A DNA stretch of 64,000 nt, taken from assembly GCA_014155875.1 (NCBI GenBank), contig JACEFZ010013531.1:1-64000 (forward strand). The letters run 5' to 3'. A model generated the notes under the pieces. The model had not been told where the DNA came from, made no database searches, and saw only the letters and a list, made by a program, of their open reading frames with translations. Shown piece by piece: positions 56,594 to 64,000 of this stretch (positions are counted from its first letter, which is position 1; each line of letters opens with the position of its first letter). The stretch comes from Cepaea nemoralis. Lineage: Eukaryota > Mollusca > Gastropoda > Stylommatophora > Helicidae. Position numbers and translations under genes: made by a program.

Positions 56594-56950
56594 TTGCACT
56601 TTTGCTGTCAAGTGGCGTGGGGAGGAATAAGTGTTGTTCCAACGTCAAATGAGTGGCACTGGATAGTGTCATTCCGTGTAACTATACATTGTCTTTGATA
56701 TCGTTAATACATTTCTTTCTCGGGCACCTCCTTGCTGTTGCAATAGATCCTCTTTTGTGTAGCACCTGTGCTGTTAACGGATGATGTTCCATACTAAGGA
56801 GATGGCCAAACCATTTGGTAATCTGATGTGTAATGTATTTGGTACAAGATGTTGATCTCCCTGACTGTCTGATAACGTCATATCTTACCCGATCTCAGAA
56901 ATTTACCTGCCAATAAATCTCGTAACCTTTTGTATGTGTATTCATTATTA
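56593..56950 (-). mobile_element. LINE 3' UTR/3'-end fragment next to (CAT)n
   Basis: TGCACTTTTGCTGTCAAGTGG, CTGTTAACGGATGATGTTCC and AGATGGCCAAACCATTTGG resemble the arrangement of LINE-b ends (for example GGTCAAACCATTTAACTTGC at 51798 and GGCCAAACCATTTCATTTGC at 62591) but are more diverged. There is no clean frame. Confidence 0.55.
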
Positions 56951-57004
56951 AAATTAACAGCGGAGAAAGAAGGTCAACATGGAACTATGGATAAAAGCGC
57001 TCGC

Positions 57005-57240
57005 ATTTAAACTTCCGGTGTGCTGATGCCGAGGTAGCGGGTTCAACACCTGCACGGGTCAGCTGGACTAAAATATTGACATCTCATCCTTTACACGAGG
57101 ACGTAAATTACAAGTACATCAGATGGAGAGGGACACTGGTAATAGGGAAAGCTAACCCACATGCAAAAATAAGTCCAGTGTACTAGAAGCGGTAGCACGT
57201 ATATTGACTACGCTTGAGTTCAAAGCGAGCGAGCGAACGC
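57005..57240 (+). mobile_element. SINE-C copy 3
   Basis: CTTCCGGTGTGCTGATGCCGAGG, a perfect B-box-like GGTTCAACACC, GGTCAGCTGGACTAAAATATTG, GGGAAAGCTAACCCACATGC, TACTAGAAGCGGTAGC and GAGTTCAAAGCGAGCGAGCGAACG. The 53-bp minisatellite begins immediately after its tail. Confidence 0.85.
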
Positions 57241-60200
57241 AACAAGGGGGAAACAATGCATTGGAGACTCTACAGTTGAAGAATTCACAGTTACAACAAG
57301 GGGAAACATTGCATTGGAGACTCTACAGTTGAAGACTTCACAGTTACAACAAGGGGAAACATTGCATTGGAGACTCTACAGTTGAAGACTTCACAGTTAC
57401 AACAAGGGGAAACATTGCATTGGAGACTCTACAGTTGAAGACTTCACAGTTACAACAAGGGGAAACATTGCATTGGAGACTCTACAGTTGAAGACTTCAC
57501 AGTTACAACAAGGGGAAACATTGCATTGGAGACTATACAGTTGAAGACTTCACAGTTACAACAAGGGGAAACATTGCATTGGAGACTCTACAGTTGAAGA
57601 CTTCACAGTTACAACAACGGGGAAATATTGCATTGGAGACTCTACAGTTGAAGACTTCACAGTTACAACAAGGGGAAACATTGCATTGGAGACTCTACAG
57701 TTGAAGACTTCACAGTTACAAACAAGGGGAAACATTGGCATTGGAGACTCTACAGTTGAAAGACTTCACAGTTTACAACAAGGGGAACCATTGCATTGGA
57801 GACTCTACAGTTGAAGACATCACAGTTTACAACAAGGGGAAACATTGCATTGAGACTCTACAGTTGAAGACTTCACAGTTACAACAAGGGGAAACATTGC
57901 ATTGGAGACTCTACAGTTGAAGACTTCACAGTTACAACAAAGGGGAAAACATTGCATTGGAGACGCTACAGTTGAAGATTTCACAGTTACAACAAACGGG
58001 GAAACATTGCATTGGAGACTCTACAGTTGAAAGACTTCACAGTTACAACAAGGGGAAACATTGCCATTGGAGACTCTACAGTTGAGAGACTTCACAGTTA
58101 CAAACAAGGGGAAACATTGCATTGGATACTCTACAGTTGAAGACTTCACCGTTACAACAAGGGGGAAACATTGCATTGGAGACTCTACAGTTGAAGACTT
58201 CACAGTTACAACAAGGGGAAATATTGCATTGGAGACTCTACAGTTGAAGATCTTCACAGTTACAACAACGGGGAAACATTGCATTGGAGACTCTACAGTT
58301 GAAGACTTCACAGTTACAACAAGGGGAAACATTGCATTGGAGACTCTACAGTTGAAGACTTCACAGTTACAACAAGGGGAAACATTGCATTGGAGACTCT
58401 ACAGTTGAAGACTTCACAGTTACAACAAGGGGAAAACATTGCATTGGAGACTCTACAGTTGAAGACTTCACAGTTACAACAAGGGGAAATATTGCATTGG
58501 AGACTCTACAGTTGAAGATTTCACAGTTACAACAACGGGGGAAACATTGCCATTTGAGACTCTACAGTTGAAGACTTCACAGTTACAACAAGGGGAAACA
58601 TTGCATTGGAGACTCTACAGTTGAAGATTTCACAGTTACAACAACGGGGAAAACATTGCATTGGAGACTCTACAGTTGAAGACTTCACAGTTACAACAAG
58701 GGGAAACATTGCATTGGAGACTCTACAGTTGAAGATTTCACAGTTACAACAACGGGGAAACATTGCATTGGAGACTCTACAGTTGAAAGACTTCACAGTT
58801 ACAACAAGGGGAAATATTGCATTGGAGACTCTACAGTTGAAGATTTCACAGTTACAACAACGGGGAAAACATTGCATTGGAGACTCTACAGTTGAAGACT
58901 TCACAGTTACAACAAGGGGAAACATTGCATTGGAGACTCTACAGTTGAAGATTTCACAGTTACAACAACGGGGAAACATTGCATTGGAGACTCTACAGTT
59001 GAAGACTTCACAGTTACAACAAGGGGAAACATTGCATTGGAGACTCTACAGTTGAAGATTTCACAGTTACAACAACGGGGAAACATTGCATTGGAGACTC
59101 TACAGTTGAAGACTTCACAGTTACAACAAGGGGAAACATTGCATTGGAGACTCTACAGTTGAAGACTTCACAGTTACAACAACGGGGAAACATTGCATTG
59201 GAGACTCTACAGTTGACGACTTCACAGTTACAACAAGGGGAAACATTGCATTGGAGACTCTACAGTTGAAGATTTCACAGTTACAACAACGGGGAAACAT
59301 TGCATTGGAGACTCTACAGTTGAAGACTTCACAGTTACAACAAGGGGAAACATTGCATTGGAGACTCTACAGTTGAAGACTTCACAGTTACAACAACGGG
59401 GAAACATTGCATTGGAGACTCTACAGTTGAAGACTTCACAGTTACAACAAGGGGAAACATTGCATTGGAGACTCTACAGTTGAAGACTTCACAGTTACAA
59501 CAAGGGGGAAATATTGCATTGGAGACTTTACAGTTGAAGACTTCACAGTTACAACAAGGGGGAAATATTGCATTGGAGACTTTACAGTTGAAGACTTCAC
59601 AGTTACAACAACGGGGAAACATTGCATTGGAGACTCTACAGTTGAAGACTTCACAGTTACAACAAGGGGAAACATTGCATTGGAGACTCTACAGTTGAAG
59701 ACTTCACAGTTACAACAAGGGGAAACATTGCATTGGAGACTCTACAGTTGAAGACTTCACAGTTACAACAAGGGGAAACATTGCATTGGAGACTCTACAG
59801 TTGAAGACTTCACAGTTACAACAAGGGGAAACATTGCATTGGAGACTCTACAGTTGAAGACTTCACAGTTACAACAAGGGGAAATATTGCATTGGAGACT
59901 CTACAGTTGAAGACTTCACAGTTACAACAAGGGGAAACATTGCATTGGAGACTCTACAGTTGAAGACTTCACAGTTACAACAAGGGGAAACATTGCATTG
60001 GAGACTCTACAGTTGAAGACTTCACTGTTACAACAAGGGGAAACATTGCATTGGAGACTCTACAGTTGAAGACTTCACAGTTACAACAAGGGGAAACATT
60101 GCATTGGAGACTCTACAGTTGAAGACTTCACAGTTACAACAAGGGGGAATATTGCATTGGAGACTCTACAGTTGAAGACTTCACAGTTACAACAAGGGGA

Positions 60201-60407
60201 AACATTGCATTGGAGACTCTACAGTTGAAGACTTCACTGTTACAACAAGGGGAAACATTGCATTGGAGACTCTACAGTTGAAGACTTCACAGTTACAACA
60301 AGGGGAAACATTGCATTGGAGACTCTACAGTTGAAGACTTCACAGTTGCAACAAGGGGAAACATTGCATTGGAGACTCTACAGTTGAAGACTTCACAGTT
60401 ACAGGAA
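57241..60407. repeat. 53-bp minisatellite, about 60 units
   Basis: Unit GGGGAAACATTGCATTGGAG, ACTCTACAGTTGAAGACTTC, ACAGTTACAACAA; period 53 measured between successive AAGGGG words. Variant units with GATTTC for GACTTC and CAACGG for CAAGG alternate with standard units around 58.6-59.4 kb, a 106-bp higher-order period. Single-base insertions cluster at 57.72-58.56 kb. Val/Ser/Cys-rich minus-strand frames come from the repeat. Confidence 0.97.
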
Positions 60408-60589
60408 AGACATGTAGATATGTTGAAGTGACTCCCGGGGTTAGCATTTGAATTCAGATCACAATAACATGTGATACATGATAGAAATGACAATGCTGTT
60501 AAAGAAAGTAAACATAAATTAGAACGGTTGACTATGGCGAGGTTCTATTGATGTTCGTCCATCACGAGTGATGAGGACCATTCATTCAT

Positions 60590-61205
60590 TGCATCTTTGA
60601 TTTGATGAAGAACGAATGACTTGCGCTTTAGTTTGGATTATAGCGAGGTAGTGGTCGCGCAACTCCATCGACCTCGCTCTCTCGTCTGCGTCCATCTGGT
60701 TCCAGTGGCGAGCATGGCAAGACGACTGGAGACGGACATAGATGCAGTGGCCGTTAGGCTGCCACGGCCAGTTAACCCTGTATATATTGGCTCTCAAGAG
60801 CCTCGTGCAAACGGCTCTTCCGTCAATTCCTTTAATTTTAAGTTTTAAGACAAGCGTAGCGACAGCGAATGAGAGTATGACTACTGATAGGATCAACCAG
60901 ATATCCATCGGATAGACGGACTGTCCGCCAGAACAGACCACACACCCATGCGATTAGCGAGATTCTACCACAGAAGATAGTGCTCGTCTAAGTTGCGAAC
61001 AAATCTGCCGATTTACGGCCGAGCCTCAGCAGTTCGCAAATGCATATGTCTGCTGGCAGGACAGACTATGCACGCACACGCAGACCAAGAGTAGCATCGC
61101 AAAAGCGCGCCCTCCCGGTACAAGGTGATACATACAAAACCACTGGACACCTACCGACGAGCTTTCAACCTACGCCGGCAGGACCGACCGAAAAGCTATA
61201 CCCTG
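60590..61205 (-). mobile_element. 18S-rRNA-derived chimeric fragment with spacer-like DNA
   Basis: On the minus strand, ATATCTGGTTGATCCTATCAG and TAGTCATA (from about 60903) match the 5' end of 18S rRNA. After an unrelated 20 nt and GCTTGTCT, it jumps to ACTTAAAATTAAAGGAATTG and ACGGAAG, a site about 1.1 kb further on in normal 18S. The 28S-derived unit shares a spacer-like motif with it: 60998-61015 reads on minus as CAGATTTGTTCGCAACTTAG, against AGATTTGTTCGCAGCAGAC. It is not a working gene. It may be a retroposed or rearranged rDNA piece. Confidence 0.65.
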
Positions 61206-61427
61206 TATACTATAGTAATATATAGCTATACTATGCTCTGTGACACTGCTGGAAACAACACCTGCGTGTAAAGAAATGCAAACCAACATATTTATAATAG
61301 AACTGTTATGTTTATTTTCCGCAACACAATTACACACTGTTTTTATGTTTAATGCCACCAGAACATGTTGAATAAATCCTAACGTTTAACTTGTCAAAAT
61401 AAAGGCAAGAATTATGATAATCTTTTA

Positions 61428-61490
61428 ATCCCCCCCCCCCCCACACACACACGCACACACGCGCACACACACACACACACACACACAAAT
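61428..61490. repeat. Poly-C and (CA)n microsatellite
   Basis: About 14 C, then CACACACACGCACAC to 61487. Confidence 0.95.
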
Positions 61491-61569
61491 GCATGCACAA
61501 ATATAATGTTTAATCTTTCCAAATAAATTTGTGACCAAAAAGTTTTGTTTTTTGCCGTAGTGAATTTGA

Positions 61570-62070
61570 ATAACGAAGATACAAACCTTTGGTTGTACGA
61601 TTTATTGCCTGGTATATTTCGCTACTTCTCGTCAGGTACATACTGCAGAGAATCCACACAACATAGAGGAAAATAACTATAAATAGTATAGATACATCCT
61701 TCAAGCTGAAATATACACATGTTCGCACAGTAATATCAATTGTTTACCACGGTAATTTTACACAGAAAAATAAATAAGGTAATAAATACACAGAATAGTC
61801 ACTTGTTAAAGTTTGCAGAAGCCATCATGATTAATCTACATCGGCCAGTTTTGTGCAAACAGAAAGACACATAGTCCGTTTGAAATTACCGTAGTAGACA
61901 ATTGACATTACTGTGCGAACATGTGTTTATGTCAGCTTGGAGGATGTATCTACTTATTTTACTCTATGTTGTGTGAATTCTGCAGTATGTATCTGCCAAG
62001 ATTCCTGATGAGATGCAGCGAAATATGCTAGGCAATAAATCGTACAATCTATGGTTTGTGTCTTCGTTAT
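61570..62070. mobile_element. Long inverted repeat, 189-bp arms
   Basis: Left arm 61570-61758 and right arm 61882-62070 are reverse complements with scattered mismatches: ATAACGAAGATACAAACC / GGTTTGTGTCTTCGTTAT outside, and CACATGTTCGCACAGTAAT / ATTACTGTGCGAACATGTG inside. The spacer is 123 bp. No transposase is present. It could be a fold-back or MITE-type element, or an inverted duplication. Confidence 0.88.
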
Positions 62071-62369
62071 GTAAATATGTAAACAACAGTTAATGTTTAA
62101 TCTTTCCAATGAAAGCATAAACAATTCTTATGTAATCTTCCCAAATAAATACGTTTAATCAATGTTTAATCGTTTCAAAATGTTAACAACACAATTCAAA
62201 TGTTTAATCTTTCCAAAAATAAGTTAAAAACAATTATACTGTTTTAAACGTACAAAATAATTATAATGTTTAATTATCTCCTCCCCCCCCCCCCCCCCCC
62301 CGCGCTTCCTTTTTCATATAAATGGTAAAAATAATTTAATGTTTAATCTCCCCAAAACATGCAAACCAT

Positions 62370-63000
62370 AATTCTCATCTCTCATCTCATTTTGTTATCT
62401 TGCACCTTGTGTTGTCGAGGTAAAGCAACAACAGCGGGAGAGTGCCCGTTTATGGGCTTCATTATCTAGATCCTCTTGGACTTTTAATCTTCTGTCCACC
62501 GTTTACATGGTCGGCCCCTTCTACTGGTTCCATGTGGTGTGTACATCATTGCTTGCTGTGGTATACTGTCAGATGGTAGCCTAGTTATATGGCCAAACCA
62601 TTTCATTTGCTGTTTTCTCGTGGAATCAAGCGCTGCTTGTACCCCACTATAGTTCTGATTTCTTCATTTCTGATCTTATCTCTTCTTGATACATTGAGTA
62701 TAATTCTCAGGAATCTCTTTTCTGTTGTTGCGATTTTTCTTTTCTCTTGTTCTGTCATTGTCTAGGTTTGGCAATAGTAGCATAGAGTTGGAAGAGAGAT
62801 TATGTTATTGAGTGCTTTCTTAGTAACTATTGATACGTGTTTGTTCTTTAATATTGGTGCCATTTGTGCAATGAGTTGGCTTGCCTTATTGCATCTCGTA
62901 TTTTTATTCGCCATTTGATGATATTATACTTCCTAAGTACTTAAGGCTGTTTACTTGTTTCAGGGGGTGTACTTTTAGATATAGTCATTGCATCTGTTTT
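62370..63000 (-). mobile_element. LINE-b 3' end, copy 3
   Basis: CTCATCTCTCATCTCAT tail, TTGTGTTGTCGAGGTAAAG, CAGCGGGAGAGTGCCCGTTTATGGGCTTC, GTGTACATCATTGCTTGCTGTGG, then further LINE body: CAATAGTAGCATAGAGTTGG and a TTTTGCTCATGCTCATTTTC region that on minus reads KMSMSKT, as in LINE RT C-terminal halves. It is the longest of the three copies and has many stops. Confidence 0.75.
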
Positions 63001-63845
63001 GCTCATGCTCATTTTCATTTTATGTTCTTTACACACTTCGTTTATACAATTCATGTGGATTTGTAATTATGCTTCTGATTTTGCTATTAGTGCTTAATCA
63101 AGCAACACATAATTATCACTTTTAATTTCCCCAAAAAGAGGCACACAATGTTCTAATGTTAATCTTCTCAAATAAGTGCACTAAACAATTCTCATGTTTA
63201 ATTCCCTCCTACCCCAGATGTAAATAAATAGTTTCCATGTTTATTCTCCTTAAAGCAGACACATAATAGTTGTTTTATTGTTAATATTGTCAAATAAATG
63301 TACTAAACAACTTTCATGTTGCATGTTCCAAATTATGCATAACAAATTATCCTCTAAAATAGCACAATAATTTTTCGCGGCTTAGTTTTTCAACATATCT
63401 ACAAAACAGCTCTCACGTTTAATCCCCCCCCCCCCCCCCCACCCCACCCAAAACATTACACAAACTATTTTTTATGTATAATCTCCCCCAAAACACACAA
63501 AACACGTATAAAACGATTATATTGGATTAGTCTTATCAACACGTTTACAAAACAATACTGAAGTTTAGCCTCCGCCAAAATAGGAAATTCCCATCTGTAA
63601 TTTACCTCCACCACCGTTTCCCCGCAACCCCTTGCCACCTGCCCACCCTCAATTTGTAAATTAATTCTCATGTTGAACCTGGCAACACGTTTGTAAAAGA
63701 AGTTAACGCTGACGATCTACGCAAAAAGTGTACAACGCAATCGTTCTATTTAGTCTGAGAACAACTTTCACAAGACTCATATCTCATCATATTTCATTTA
63801 AACAAAGCATGTACATTAACATGGTCGTCCTCGATGTCTTATAAT

Positions 63846-63952
63846 TGAACAAGCAAGTCATCTCCCTAAACAAGCAAGCCATCTTCCTAAACAAACAAGC
63901 CATCTCCCTAAACAAACAAGTCATCTCCCTAAACAAGCAAGCTATCTCCCTA
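63846..63952. repeat. 21-bp tandem repeat, five units
   Basis: AACAA(G/A)CAAG(T/C)CATCTCCCTA repeats with a 21-bp period. It keeps a minus-strand frame open (FREMACL repeats) without evidence of a gene. Confidence 0.9.
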
Positions 63953-64000
63953 TGTAAAGATACATGTAATTTTGAGGCAGCTAATGCTATAGGCATACGA

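Larger units (their letters stand above)
61500..63760. repeat. Degenerate ATGTTTAATCT satellite, interrupted
   Basis: The motif ACAATTCTCATGTTTAATCT(T/C)(T/C)CCAAA recurs at about 61506, 62091, 62165, 62198, 62267, 62337, 63134, 63186, 63237, 63415 and 63472 with variable spacing of 30-70 bp and (C)n runs in several copies (62282-62300, 63426-63440). It is interrupted by an inverted repeat (61570-62070) and a LINE-b end (62380-63110). Confidence 0.7.

Noticed and set aside
57241..60407. Possible CRISPR-like or protein-repeat gene
   Set aside because: Tandem 53-bp units without spacers; the period breaks reading frames.

Overview
The window is eukaryotic and consists almost entirely of repeats. 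I find no intact host protein-coding gene, no functional tRNA or rRNA gene, no CRISPR array and no operon. It holds AP-endonuclease LINE relics, Ty3/gypsy-type LTR retrotransposons, a mariner deletion derivative, several SINE families, rRNA-derived retroposons, and kilobase-scale minisatellite and microsatellite tracts with long homopolymers. This mix suggests a repeat-rich marine or freshwater invertebrate, probably a lophotrochozoan such as a mollusc. That placement is inference and weak.

Layout. 1-3.55 kb: polypyrimidine (TCC-type) DNA interrupted by a SINE-containing block. 3.7-4.2 kb: GACA and AT microsatellites. 4.2-8.5 kb: two LINE relics meeting head to head, plus a third LINE 3' end. 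9.7-10.4 kb: LINE scraps. 10.4-11.15 kb: a repeated CT/CA cassette. 11.2-13.0 kb: a decayed CR1/jockey-like LINE. 13.0-16.5 kb: low-complexity blocks (GA/GTGA, GTGGG, CA). 16.5-17.2 kb: a 43-bp satellite with a hairpin-rich insert. 19.36-29.04 kb: gypsy element A (minus strand, two identical 225-bp LTRs). 29-33 kb: short satellites, SINEs and LINEs inserted into one another. 34.1-44.56 kb: a nest in which a 66-bp minisatellite was hit by a 28S-rRNA-derived retroposon, that by gypsy element B, and the 3' LTR of B by a SINE; three of these steps have target-site duplications. 44.9-49.5 kb: a mariner remnant and a 44-bp minisatellite of about 78 units. 52.17-53.37 kb: a perfect 600-bp tandem duplication beside a 35-G run. 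54.06-54.93 kb: a second, uninterrupted copy of the 28S-derived retroposon on the other strand, which gives the empty target site of gypsy B. 55-57 kb: hairpin and tRNA-type SINEs. 57.24-60.41 kb: a 53-bp minisatellite of about 60 units. 60.6-61.2 kb: an 18S-derived chimeric fragment. 61.5-63.8 kb: a degenerate satellite containing a 189-bp-arm inverted repeat and a LINE 3' end.

Functionally, the LINEs, with their reverse transcriptases, are the probable movers of the SINEs and the rRNA-derived retroposon. The two gypsy elements carry gag and a pol in the -1 frame (protease, RT, RNase H, integrase). Both pols are broken here. The strongest candidate for something undescribed is the two-copy 28S-derived retroposon. 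Both copies have the same internal structure and 3' end, their own target-site duplications, and 5' ends that fall at the R2 target position of 28S rRNA.
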